Origin: DASXZH01 sp036502005
GTDB lineage: Bacteria; Armatimonadota; Fimbriimonadia; Fimbriimonadales; Fimbriimonadaceae
Assembly (NCBI GenBank): GCA_036502005.1
Contig: DASXZH010000056.1
Location: 1-28,515 of the forward strand
Length of the DNA: 28,515 bases
Reading direction: 5' to 3'
Every line of letters starts with the position of its first letter. Position 1 is the stretch's first letter. Shown here piece by piece: positions 1-7,908 of the stretch. The translations under genes and the position numbers were made by a program. Below the pieces are notes generated by a model, which had not been told where the DNA came from, made no database searches, and saw nothing but the letters and a program-made list of their open reading frames with translations.

Positions 1-2
1 GG

Positions 3-95
3 CTTGTTTCCTTTATGAAGTACGACCTCGGATACATTGATCTGGAAGAGAAAACCCTGCAACCGCTCCAAAATCCATTTGGGCTAAAGGTGTAA
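3..95 (+). CDS. C-terminal end of an IS481-type integrase/transposase (partial)
   Basis: An open frame enters from the left edge and ends at TAA 93-95. It gives about 30 residues, including FMKYDLGYIDLEE and LQNPFGLKV. The pattern 'VSFM-YDLGY-D-E...LEPLENPFG-KV' is, from memory, the usual C-terminus of DDE integrases of the IS481-like group. The catalytic domain lies outside the window, so the family call rests on this tail and on the repeated TGTAACC...GTGTCCGGAA sequence right after it. Whether the element is complete cannot be judged here. Confidence 0.6.
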   Translation, partial: LVSFMKYDLGYIDLEEKTLQPLQNPFGLKV

Positions 96-135
96 CCTAT
101 GTGTCCGGAACGATTTGTAACCCATGTGTCCGGAA
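91..135. repeat. Two direct repeats at the end of the integrase element
   Basis: The 20-base sequence TGTAACCTATGTGTCCGGAA at 91-110 recurs at 116-135 with a single T-to-C change, at a 25-base period. The first copy overlaps the integrase stop codon. Repeated subterminal copies of this kind are typical of transposase-binding sites at an IS end. The exact outer boundary and target duplication cannot be fixed without the other end. Confidence 0.6.
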
Positions 136-146
136 TGCACCGATGC

Positions 147-182
147 AAAAAAGTCGGGAGCCAAACAACTTGAACTCCCGAC
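147..182 (-). terminator. Intrinsic terminator of the minus-strand cyclase/CHY/His-rich unit
   Basis: Read on the minus strand, GTCGGGAG (182-175) and CTCCCGAC (160-153) form a perfect 8-bp stem with a 14-base loop, followed at once by six T (152-147). It lies 14 bases past the stop of the His-rich peptide gene and faces the IS end, so it closes this transcription unit. Confidence 0.85.
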
Positions 183-196
183 CGCAAAGGATAGTG

Positions 197-370
197 CTAG
201 ATCCTAATAAAGAGCCGCACTCCGTTGTGTGATCCCCAGTATCCGCGATGATGGTGATACATCACGTAGTGATGATGATGGTGATGATGACGGCCGGCTG
301 CGTTGGCAGGACCAATAAGGATCCCGAGCGTCAATAGGCAAGCGATAACAGTAGTTGTAGTTTTCTTCAT
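197..370 (-). CDS. Exported histidine-rich mini-protein (57 aa)
   Basis: ATG at 370 opens a 57-codon frame ending with TAG at 199-197. GGAGAG lies about 8 bases upstream of the ATG, one of the better ribosome sites in the window. The N-terminus MKKTTTTVIACLLTLGILIG followed by PANA is a textbook signal peptide with cleavage after residue 24. The mature 33 residues include 11 histidines: a run of seven, then HHH after YVMY, and one more. Such a peptide would be expected to bind Zn, Ni, Cu or Co outside the cytoplasm; that is inference from composition. It lies 38 bases after a CHY zinc-finger gene and just before a terminator, so it is probably the last gene of that operon. No homologous family is recognised. 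Confidence 0.7.
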   Translation of the reverse strand: MKKTTTTVIACLLTLGILIGPANAAGRHHHHHHHYVMYHHHRGYWGSHNGVRLFIRI

Positions 371-408
371 TAATCTGTCTCTCCAAAATTAATGACGCCT
401 CATTTCTC

Positions 409-750
409 TCAGCGTTCTTTACTGAAATAAATATCCCAGTGCAATTTGCAGCCTTCATTGAACTGAGCGCCACACGCCGGGCAATTTGAATCCGAATTCT
501 TATATTCGCTGATTGTTAGCTCCGTTCCGCACTCGCCGCAAAGGACGGCAAGTTTCTCCTCGTCTGTCTTGAGCCAGGGTTCAAGCTTATGCTCTGCCAT
601 CTCTTCGTGACATTTGTGGCATGCCCAATATTCGTCGCAGCATGGTGCTTTAATCGCGATGACGTCTTGCGGCGAATGATAATGAGCGCACCGCGTTTTT
701 GAGTCAAGCCCAACGCCAAAAACCGTTGGCCGGGTGGGGGGTTTTTTCAC
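409..750 (-). CDS. CHY zinc-finger protein
   Basis: The 113-residue frame is rich in ordered Cys/His pairs: C21-x-H23, C37-C38, C44-H45-x-x-H48 with C47, C71-x2-C74, C90-x2-C93 and C101-x2-H104. The first part, CAHYHSPQDVIAIKAPCC then YWACHKCHEE, matches the CHY zinc-finger family, which binds several zinc ions and is linked to redox or metal handling in eukaryotes (Hot13/RCHY1); bacterial members are uncharacterised. The chosen start is GTG 750, whose GTGA overlaps the stop of the upstream cyclase gene by four bases, implying translational coupling. An in-frame ATG exists at 939, but that extension lies wholly within the upstream gene and looks like antiframe sequence. The protein is cytosolic, with no signal peptide. 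Confidence 0.85.
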   Translation of the reverse strand: MKKPPTRPTVFGVGLDSKTRCAHYHSPQDVIAIKAPCCDEYWACHKCHEEMAEHKLEPWLKTDEEKLAVLCGECGTELTISEYKNSDSNCPACGAQFNEGCKLHWDIYFSKER

Positions 751-3434
751 TCCCTCGACGGCACCAGCAAATCCCCGCCGACAAGCGCGTAATCGGCGAT
801 TTGCAGCAACGAAAGCCCCTTGCCCATACTCATGGCATCCTTGAAGATGGCAAACTCTAGTGACTCCCGCAGGTTTGCTCGGAGCCGATCGGAATCTGTT
901 AAACGGCTGCCCCTTAGCGCTATAGAATGGGCTTCCCAAACCGCGGAAACACAGCCCAGTAAACGTGCCGACATTTCGAAGTGCTCCTGCTCGTAGGCGA
1001 TTCGGGAGACGCTGAGCACGAGATCGGCAAGGGAGGATGGTTCACCCAACTCCTTGGCGACGAGAAGTCCGTTCTTGGCAAACTCCACCGCGCCTCGGTA
1101 GTCCATTTGCTTTCTCTTGACGTTGCTAAGGTTGTTGTAAAGAACTGTAAGAACTTGCTTGTCGGCTTGGCGGGTTCCCAGGCAGACATTGAGGGCTTCC
1201 GTGAGATACTGTTCTGCCCCTTCCGTATTGCCGGAATCGAGCTCCGCTGAACCTAAATTTTGCAGTATCCGAAGGCCCGTAAAGCTATTTAAATCGGAGC
1301 CGAGAGCTTCTTTTGCCTGGAGCATTATCGCGCGCGCTTCTTCCAACTCGCCCTGTTCGGCCAGAAAGGATGCCAGGTTGCAAAGAGCGCCGGCAACGGC
1401 AGGCATATCTCCCACTTCACGCAGAGCATCAACGCTCTGGGTCAACAGCAATCGAGCTTGCTCGGTGTCGCCGCTTAGCCACGCGCATGCGCCTGCAGAC
1501 CGGATGGCCATTGCTCTGGATTCTTTGGTGCCGCCGGTCGCGGCAAGCGCCTTGATCAGCCATTCGCTGCCTTCCGCTACCATCCCCTTCATTACCCAAT
1601 AGCGGTCCATTTCCCCGGCGGGTTGGAGCAGACGGTTTTGCTCGCCCGGATTCTCAGCGCACCAGGCAAGGCTTAAGATGATGTTCTCATACTCAGTTTC
1701 GATCTTTTTCTGCCACTCATCTTGATTTTGGGTCGCCAGCATCTTCTTGCCTTCGGCCGCGAAGTCAGTTGCCCATTTGTGTAGCTTTTGGTGGGCTGAA
1801 TCCAAAGAATCTTGATGGATCTGCTCCGCGCAATACTGGCGGATCGTTTCCAAGGTTCGGTATCGTGGCGAGCCCATCGATTCGACCCGAATAAGAGAGT
1901 GGTCGACGAGTCGCTCGAGTACGTCGAGCAAATCCATATCTTCGCAGAGCAGTTCCGCAAGTTCAAGTGAACAACCGGCGGGGACGATGCTGAGGGTCTT
2001 CAGTATCTCCTTTTCCTCATCCGTGAGTTGGTTAAAGCTCCAGTCGATGGTGGCCCGCAATGTGCGGTGGCGGCTATCCGTGTCCTCCGAAGAACTCTTG
2101 AGCAGGTCGAGGCTCTTGGTGAGCCGTGCGTAAAGCTGCTCCGGAGAAAGAATGCGAAGCCGCGAGGCGGCAAGTTCGATGGCAAGCGGAATGCCTTCTA
2201 GCGCCGCGCAAAGGCTGGCCACGGCTTTGGTGTTTTCATCGGTGACTTGGAACTGGGGGGCTTTGGCTTTCGCCCTGTCGATCATCAAGCGGCCGGATTC
2301 GCTAGAAAGCAGGTCCTGAAGGGCCGCGTTTTGTTTCTTGGGGAAAGTGAGGGGCCGAACGTTGTGAACGTATTCGCTTGCAAGCCCCAAACTGCGTCGG
2401 CTCGTGGCAAGAACTCTGTTTCGCTGCGACTGCTTGAGAATGAGTTCGCAAAGCTTGGCAGGCGCTTTGCCCAGATGTTCGCAGTTATCTAGCACGATAA
2501 GCATTTGCTTGGGCGCCAAAGAGCTCACCAGATCCTGCTGAATATCCCGAGAGGGGTTCAGTTCTATTCCAAGATCCATGGCGGCGGTCCGAACCACGGA
2601 ATCGGGGTCTTCCACCGTTGAAAAATCGATAACCCATGCGCCGTCTTCGAAGCGGTCAATGCTTTCCGCGGCGATCTGCAGCGCTAGGCGAGTTTTGCCG
2701 CATCCTCCAGGTCCAAGCAGAGTTACCAACCGCTCCTGTTCGATCTTATCGACGATGGCTTGGATCTCTTCTTCGCGGCCAATAAAGCTTGTTAAGAGTT
2801 GGGGAAGATTGTTCTTTTTCGCGTCTAGCGAGTTTAGGGGCTGAAACTTTTCCGGCAAGCCCTTGGCGCAAAGCTGAAATACCTGCTCGGAACGGAGCAT
2901 ATCCTTGAGACGGTGCTCACCTAAATCCTCCAGCCAAACATCTTTATCGAGCTGGTGATAAATCAGTTCTCGGGTGGCCATGGAGACAAGGATCTGACCG
3001 GCGTGGGCGATCGCGCGAAGCCGAGCCGCCTTGTTTACGGCGTGTCCATAATAGTCGCCGTCCCGCGTTTCCGCTTCGCCCGAGTGGATAGACATCCGAA
3101 CTTGGATCGGTTTGATTGTCGACCACTTTTCAATGCCGATCTGGCGCTGGATCTCGATGCCGGCGCGAGCGGCATCGGCCGCTCCCTGAAAGACGACAAA
3201 GTGGCTATCGCCTTCGCCGCGAGCTTTTATGAGCGCGCCATTGTTGGCGGAAACGCATTGGGAAATGATTTCGTCGTGGCGAGCCAGACACAGGCGCATT
3301 TCGGCCGCATCCCGCTCCCAAAGCTGCGTGCTGTGCTGAACATCGGTCAATAGAAAGGTGACGGTTCCGCTCACGTCTTGTAGGTTGAGTGTAGCACTCG
3401 TGCGTGGGTCATACTTGTTTCTTAATGCTTCCAC
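747..3434 (-). CDS. Class III adenylate/guanylate cyclase domain fused to a STAND-type NTPase and TPR repeats
   Basis: The protein has 895 residues. Residues about 22-190 form a class III cyclase domain: metal-binding D31 in TDVQHST, D76 in GEGDSHF, and N134/R138 in the VNKAARL motif, so it is probably active. Next comes an AfsR/MalT-like P-loop NTPase: Walker A GPGGCGKT at 241-248, Walker B MLIVLDNCEH near 311, and the sensor-like GIPLAIELAASRLR. The remainder is helical repeat sequence typical of TPRs. Such proteins are thought to sense a signal through the NTPase/TPR half and adjust cyclic nucleotide synthesis or act as regulators. The start is GTG 3434, preceded by AAGGAG with a five-base spacer. 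A second GTG at 3374 would begin at the conserved VSGTVTF but has no ribosome site. The 5' end overlaps the divergent peptidase gene. Confidence 0.85.
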   Translation of the reverse strand: MEALRNKYDPRTSATLNLQDVSGTVTFLLTDVQHSTQLWERDAAEMRLCLARHDEIISQCVSANNGALIKARGEGDSHFVVFQGAADAARAGIEIQRQIGIEKWSTIKPIQVRMSIHSGEAETRDGDYYGHAVNKAARLRAIAHAGQILVSMATRELIYHQLDKDVWLEDLGEHRLKDMLRSEQVFQLCAKGLPEKFQPLNSLDAKKNNLPQLLTSFIGREEEIQAIVDKIEQERLVTLLGPGGCGKTRLALQIAAESIDRFEDGAWVIDFSTVEDPDSVVRTAAMDLGIELNPSRDIQQDLVSSLAPKQMLIVLDNCEHLGKAPAKLCELILKQSQRNRVLATSRRSLGLASEYVHNVRPLTFPKKQNAALQDLLSSESGRLMIDRAKAKAPQFQVTDENTKAVASLCAALEGIPLAIELAASRLRILSPEQLYARLTKSLDLLKSSSEDTDSRHRTLRATIDWSFNQLTDEEKEILKTLSIVPAGCSLELAELLCEDMDLLDVLERLVDHSLIRVESMGSPRYRTLETIRQYCAEQIHQDSLDSAHQKLHKWATDFAAEGKKMLATQNQDEWQKKIETEYENIILSLAWCAENPGEQNRLLQPAGEMDRYWVMKGMVAEGSEWLIKALAATGGTKESRAMAIRSAGACAWLSGDTEQARLLLTQSVDALREVGDMPAVAGALCNLASFLAEQGELEEARAIMLQAKEALGSDLNSFTGLRILQNLGSAELDSGNTEGAEQYLTEALNVCLGTRQADKQVLTVLYNNLSNVKRKQMDYRGAVEFAKNGLLVAKELGEPSSLADLVLSVSRIAYEQEHFEMSARLLGCVSAVWEAHSIALRGSRLTDSDRLRANLRESLEFAIFKDAMSMGKGLSLLQIADYALVGGDLLVPSRE

Positions 3435-5602
3435 TACTGCTCCTTTTTGCGACCGCCCCTCAGAGTAACTTTTTATCGGAAATGAAGGATGTGGCTAAAG
3501 CCAAGGATGCTTCAGGCCTCAGCTCCCACTTGAGCCCGGCTCTGCGAGCGGAGCATCCGCATGTGGCCGATTTTTTAAGCAGTGGCGGATCGTATGGAGT
3601 GGGTCGCTTTGGGTGGAAGGCCTATCCGCTGGAAGATCCTGTAACCAAAGCTTCTTACATCGTTTTCAGTACGCCTCTCACTTGCGAGGATATGGGTGAA
3701 CAGGTCTTTGAAACGGACCACAGGCAGTTAACGGCGTTCGTTCCCGAGGCGAAAACGTTTGGTATCCAGATTCTAGGGCACACCATTTCCGCCAGTTTTG
3801 AAGTGGACAAAAAGAGAGCCAGCTTTGTGGACAAGGTTAAGTTTCGCAGCGAAGGACGCACGCCTTCGTTTATGTTCAGGTTGGGGGACGACTACAACAT
3901 CGACTCGATCATGGATTCCGAGGGCCGCCGCGTTCCGTTCACATCTGCCGGAGGAGTTGTTATCGTGGCGGGGCCAAGCTCGGCCAAAGAGTTCACGTAC
4001 GGCATCTCTTATGCGGGTGTCGTCGATCGCCCCCAATACGCGGGTTCTATTTCGTCCTCCGAGATTTTACTGGCCCAGGATTACTGGTACCCAACCGTCG
4101 GCCGAGAAGCTGCTCCTTACAACCTCACCAGTTACACGCCCGCCGGATGGGATGTGATTGGCCAGGGCGAGCTTATCTCTCAAAAAACGGACGGCCCGGA
4201 GACAACAAGCGTTTTTCAAATGAAACTACCGGTGGTCTATTACAGTTTTTCCGCTTCCAAGTTTGCCAAAGCGAAAGACCAAATAGGCTCGTTGTGGTTC
4301 AAGACCTACGCTCTAGGCATGGATGAGGGATTGCATGAGCGAAACATCATGCAGTCGGCTGTAATCGACTTCTACAGTAAGACTTTCAGCCCCTATCCTT
4401 TTTCTAGTTGGTCTACGGTTATCACCCCCAGCTACGGAGGAGGCGCGTTGGAGGCCTATTCTTACGCCACCTACGGGGCGATGGGAGGGGAAGACGCTCA
4501 CGAGCCTTCCCATACCTGGTGGGGTGGAATTCTGCCCAACAGCTACCTGAAATCGCAGTGGAACGAAAGCTTTGCCGTCTTCTCGGAGTTTTTTTTCCAG
4601 CGGGAGCGGGATTTAGGAAATAGGGAAGAGAGACGCAAAGCGTTCATTGAGGACCCCGGCAATGATCCACTGTTTCAAATGGCGCCCGTTGAAGACGGGC
4701 CTGCAGAAATCGGCCCTGCGGCGGGATCGTTGGGCTATGGGAAGGGCTCGTTGGTTTTACAGATGCTTGAGCAAGAGGTTGGCACGGAGACGTTCCTGCG
4801 TTGCATTCACGAGTGGATTCGCTCCCATAAAGCGGGCGAGTTGGAGGAATGGAGCGGCTTTGAAGCGGCAGTGAACCGCGTAACGGCCTCCGATTACAAG
4901 TGGTTTTTTGATGAGTGGCTTCGGCGCAAAGGCTGGGCTGATTTCCAGGTCACCGACGCCCATTGGGCGGATGGCCAAATCACCTGCAAGGTGGCCTTTA
5001 ATGGTCTGGCCTATCGGCTAAAGTTGGAGGTTCTGCTGCAAAAAGAGGATGGCTTCCGGCAAGTGAAGGATATGATCGTGAATGGTACAGGCAACTATTC
5101 CATCCCCGCAGCCAAGAAGCCGGCTCTGGTTTCGTTCGATCCTTGGTGGCGCACTTTGCGTACGGTAAACGCGGACGAACAGCCAGTGAGTTTGCGCTCA
5201 ATTTTGGCTCAACCGCAGCGCTATACGGACCCGGCCCACAAGGACTGGCTGCCGTTCTTTCAGAACGGCGAGGCATCGGCTTTGCCCTCAAATCTGAACG
5301 GCGTCTTATTGGTTGGTTCGCCTTCCTCTTTGCCCGTGATGGCAGATTTGGTGGCTAAGGCTGGTTTTGTGGTGAACGGGAATTCTCTTACTTACGATGG
5401 GACGACGATCGATCTAAATGAAGGGGCGGCGATGGCGGTTGTGGATTTACCCGGCGGTGGGCACTGTGCCATCGCCTTGGGCAAAACGCAGTTCGCGCCT
5501 AATTTTGGTCGGGCTCGGTTGTGTTTGGTCGATAAATATGGGCGGTTCCTTCGGGGCGTCACCGACCCGAAAACAAGCGGGACGATGACGTTCAAGATGT
5601 GA
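3425..5602 (+). CDS. Exported M1-family-like metallopeptidase
   Basis: ATG 3425 gives 725 residues beginning MLPLLLLFATAPQ, a short hydrophobic export signal; an upstream GTG at 3404 is also possible. A central HEPSH zinc motif (about residue 359) is followed by TWWGGILPNSYLKSQWNESF, in which Glu is the third zinc ligand. Seventeen residues lie between the second His and this Glu, against 18 in classical M1 aminopeptidases. GGGALEAYSYATYG upstream stands where M1 enzymes have the GxMEN substrate motif. The C-terminal third (after about 550) is a beta-rich extension with no recognised motif. It is probably an extracytoplasmic peptidase; substrate unknown. No clear ribosome site precedes either start, and the first codons overlap the 5' end of the divergent cyclase gene. 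Confidence 0.75.
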   Translation: MLPLLLLFATAPQSNFLSEMKDVAKAKDASGLSSHLSPALRAEHPHVADFLSSGGSYGVGRFGWKAYPLEDPVTKASYIVFSTPLTCEDMGEQVFETDHRQLTAFVPEAKTFGIQILGHTISASFEVDKKRASFVDKVKFRSEGRTPSFMFRLGDDYNIDSIMDSEGRRVPFTSAGGVVIVAGPSSAKEFTYGISYAGVVDRPQYAGSISSSEILLAQDYWYPTVGREAAPYNLTSYTPAGWDVIGQGELISQKTDGPETTSVFQMKLPVVYYSFSASKFAKAKDQIGSLWFKTYALGMDEGLHERNIMQSAVIDFYSKTFSPYPFSSWSTVITPSYGGGALEAYSYATYGAMGGEDAHEPSHTWWGGILPNSYLKSQWNESFAVFSEFFFQRERDLGNREERRKAFIEDPGNDPLFQMAPVEDGPAEIGPAAGSLGYGKGSLVLQMLEQEVGTETFLRCIHEWIRSHKAGELEEWSGFEAAVNRVTASDYKWFFDEWLRRKGWADFQVTDAHWADGQITCKVAFNGLAYRLKLEVLLQKEDGFRQVKDMIVNGTGNYSIPAAKKPALVSFDPWWRTLRTVNADEQPVSLRSILAQPQRYTDPAHKDWLPFFQNGEASALPSNLNGVLLVGSPSSLPVMADLVAKAGFVVNGNSLTYDGTTIDLNEGAAMAVVDLPGGGHCAIALGKTQFAPNFGRARLCLVDKYGRFLRGVTDPKTSGTMTFKM

Positions 5603-5610
5603 TAGGTGAA

Positions 5611-5640
5611 CCCCCTCCCAGGGAGTAGGGGAGGGGGCTT
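5611..5640. terminator. Two-way hairpin between convergent peptidase genes
   Basis: CCCCCTCCC (5611-5619) pairs with GGGAGGGGG (5629-5637), a 9-bp GC stem with a 9-base loop, followed by CTTT. It fills the 41-base gap between two convergent stops, and the minus-strand read-out is similar, so it can serve both genes. The same C-rich/G-rich hairpin type recurs near 26777 and 28196, so it belongs to a dispersed repeat family. Confidence 0.55.
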
Positions 5641-5643
5641 TAA

Positions 5644-7752
5644 TTAGAACCCCGCCGGCAGCGTCATATTCAGATTCTTCACCAAGAATCCCCACTCGTC
5701 GCCGATTTCCTCAATAGTCTTGCTGATCGGCTTGCCTGCCCCGTGGCCGGCGCGTACCTCGATTCGGATCAAAACCGGCGCATCGCCGGCCTGATCAGCC
5801 TGCATAGTTGCGGCGAACTTGAAACTATGGGCCGGGAAAACGCGGTCGTCGTGATCGCCTGTGGTGATCAAGGTCGGCGGATAACGGACCCCGGCCTTAA
5901 TGTTATGCAGAGGAGAATACTTAACGATGTAAGGGAAATCCTCCGCCTTATCCGGGTTGCCGTATTCAGACATCCATGCATAGCCGATGGTGAACTTGTT
6001 AAAGCGAAGCATATCCATCACGCCAACCTCAGGCAGAGCCGCGCCCCAAAGATCGGGTCGTTGAGTAATCATCGCGCCGATTAAGAGGCCACCATTGCTG
6101 CCGCCCTGGATAGCCAGCTTAGGAGTCGACGTGTAGCCGGAAGAAATCAGATATTCGCCGGCCGTGATGAAGTCGTTAAACACGCGCTGCTTGTGGTGAA
6201 GCATGCCTGCCTGATGCCACGCCTCGCCGTACTCGGCACCGCCGTGGAGAACCACGTCGGCGTAGACTCCGCCCATTTCCAGCCACACAGCGCGGGAGAT
6301 GCCGAAATAGGGAGTCTCGTTGATGTCGAACCCACCGTAGCCATACATCAGGGTTGGGTTTTGGCCATTGAGCTTAATGCCCTTGCGGTACGTGATGAAG
6401 ATGGGCACGTTTCCGCCATCCTTGCTTGGCACAAACACTTCCTTTGTTTCGTATTTGCTGGCGTCAAAATCGATCTTGGGTTTGCGGAAAACCGAGCTTT
6501 TGCCGCTGGCCACGTCATAGCGGTAGATCGTGGTTGGGCTCGTATAGCTCGCATAGCTGTAGAAGGTCTCTTTATCAGTCATGTGGCCGCCAAAGCCGGC
6601 GGCGGACCCTATCCCGGGCAGCTTAACATCGGAAACCTGATGCCCCTTCATGTCGTAGACTCGCACATCGCTGTGGGCATCTTTAAGATAGCGGCAAAAG
6701 ATTTTTCCACCTACGATGCTGGCCCCTTCAAGCATATCGCTAGATTCGGGGATGATCACTTTAACGCCATTGCCGTTTGCCGTATCCACGGAAACGACTT
6801 GCCCCTTTGGCGCGCCTTTGTCATCGGTGAAGTAGAACGTGGCGTCGTCGCTACCTAAGAATGTGTAGTTCGCATCAGCGTTTACAAACAGATCCTGCAC
6901 ATCTCCCCCGCTCATTTTCTTGAAATAAACGCGGTTTTCGTGAGCGGTGCCCATGCTGGCCACGATGACTAGATACTGGCCGTCCTCGGTGACGTCTCCT
7001 CCCAGTCCCCAATCCGGATGATCGTGGCGGCTGTAAATGAGGGCATCCTCGCTCTGGTCCGTGCCCAGCTTGTGGAAGTAGATCTTCTGGTCGTAATCAG
7101 CGTCTTTTAGGGCGTTTCCTTTCGGCTCGTCAAACCGAGAATAAAAGAATCCGCTCGCATCTTTTGTCCAACTTGCATCGCTAAACTTGGACCATTTGAT
7201 CACATCCGGCAAGTCTTGGCCGGTATCCACATTTCGAACGTGCCACTCTTGCCAATCCGATCCGCCGCTGGATAATGAATAAGCCAACAGCTTGCCGTCT
7301 TGGCTGATGGATGTACCGCTAAGAGCAATAGTGCCGTCGGTCGAAAGCGTGTTTGGATCGAGCAGAACACGCGACTCGCCGTTTAAGGAATCGGCAACGT
7401 ATAGCACCGCTTGATTCTGTAGGCCGTTGTTACGGTCGTAGAAATAGCGACCTCCTTCTAGTTGTGGCGCCTGAAATCGCTCGTAATTCCAAAGCTTTTT
7501 TAGCCGATCAATGATGCGCTCGCGGCTCGGAATGGCGTGCAGATAATCAAAAGTGAGCTTGTCTTCTGCTTGCACCCACTGCTGCGTCTCGGGCGAGTCA
7601 ACGTTCTCAAGCCAGGAGTACGGATCTGCTACCTTTGTGCCTGCGTAATCGTATTCCGTGGATAGCTTTTGCGCCTCGGGATAGGTAAGCGGAGTTTGGG
7701 CAAAGGCGGCAACGGCGGAAAAGGCAAAGAAAGCAGAAATGATCTTTTTCAT
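5644..7752 (-). CDS. Prolyl oligopeptidase (serine peptidase family S9A)
   Basis: The 702-residue protein has the length and order of the S9A family: a signal peptide (MKKIISAFFAFSAVAAFAQ), an N-terminal TYPEAQ...DPYSWLEN segment, a seven-bladed propeller region, and a C-terminal alpha/beta hydrolase. The catalytic serine lies in QGGSNGGL (about residue 550), the Asp in GDHDDRVFP (about 635) and the His in RAGHG (residue 670). It would cleave short proline-containing peptides outside the cytoplasm. The start ATG 7752 is fixed by the signal peptide; no Shine-Dalgarno is visible. It is transcribed towards the M1-like peptidase, so the two share only a terminator, though both may serve peptide scavenging. 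Confidence 0.93.
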   Translation of the reverse strand: MKKIISAFFAFSAVAAFAQTPLTYPEAQKLSTEYDYAGTKVADPYSWLENVDSPETQQWVQAEDKLTFDYLHAIPSRERIIDRLKKLWNYERFQAPQLEGGRYFYDRNNGLQNQAVLYVADSLNGESRVLLDPNTLSTDGTIALSGTSISQDGKLLAYSLSSGGSDWQEWHVRNVDTGQDLPDVIKWSKFSDASWTKDASGFFYSRFDEPKGNALKDADYDQKIYFHKLGTDQSEDALIYSRHDHPDWGLGGDVTEDGQYLVIVASMGTAHENRVYFKKMSGGDVQDLFVNADANYTFLGSDDATFYFTDDKGAPKGQVVSVDTANGNGVKVIIPESSDMLEGASIVGGKIFCRYLKDAHSDVRVYDMKGHQVSDVKLPGIGSAAGFGGHMTDKETFYSYASYTSPTTIYRYDVASGKSSVFRKPKIDFDASKYETKEVFVPSKDGGNVPIFITYRKGIKLNGQNPTLMYGYGGFDINETPYFGISRAVWLEMGGVYADVVLHGGAEYGEAWHQAGMLHHKQRVFNDFITAGEYLISSGYTSTPKLAIQGGSNGGLLIGAMITQRPDLWGAALPEVGVMDMLRFNKFTIGYAWMSEYGNPDKAEDFPYIVKYSPLHNIKAGVRYPPTLITTGDHDDRVFPAHSFKFAATMQADQAGDAPVLIRIEVRAGHGAGKPISKTIEEIGDEWGFLVKNLNMTLPAGF

Positions 7753-7908
7753 ACAACCGGTTTAATGTTACCGAAGACATCGGGTCTCTCGGTTGCCGGG
7801 CTGCTAGGATTCGGGGTTTTCCTCCGTTTGTAGGAACCACAAGAACACGAAGAACCCGGGAAACATCGAAACCCGCGAACCCCTGAAATACGTCTACCAA
7901 CTAATACT

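Noticed and set aside
269..289. Seven-His run looking like an engineered affinity tag or vector contamination
   Set aside because: It follows a natural signal peptide, mixes with YVMYHHH, and sits in a native operon with its own terminator.
751..939. In-frame upstream extension (ATG 939) of the CHY zinc-finger gene
   Set aside because: The extra 63 residues run wholly within the cyclase gene in another frame, have no family similarity, and the GTGA overlap at 750 explains the start better.
6193..6858. 221-codon open frame antisense to the prolyl oligopeptidase gene
   Set aside because: It lies fully inside a well-supported gene, has shadow-type composition and no recognisable domain.
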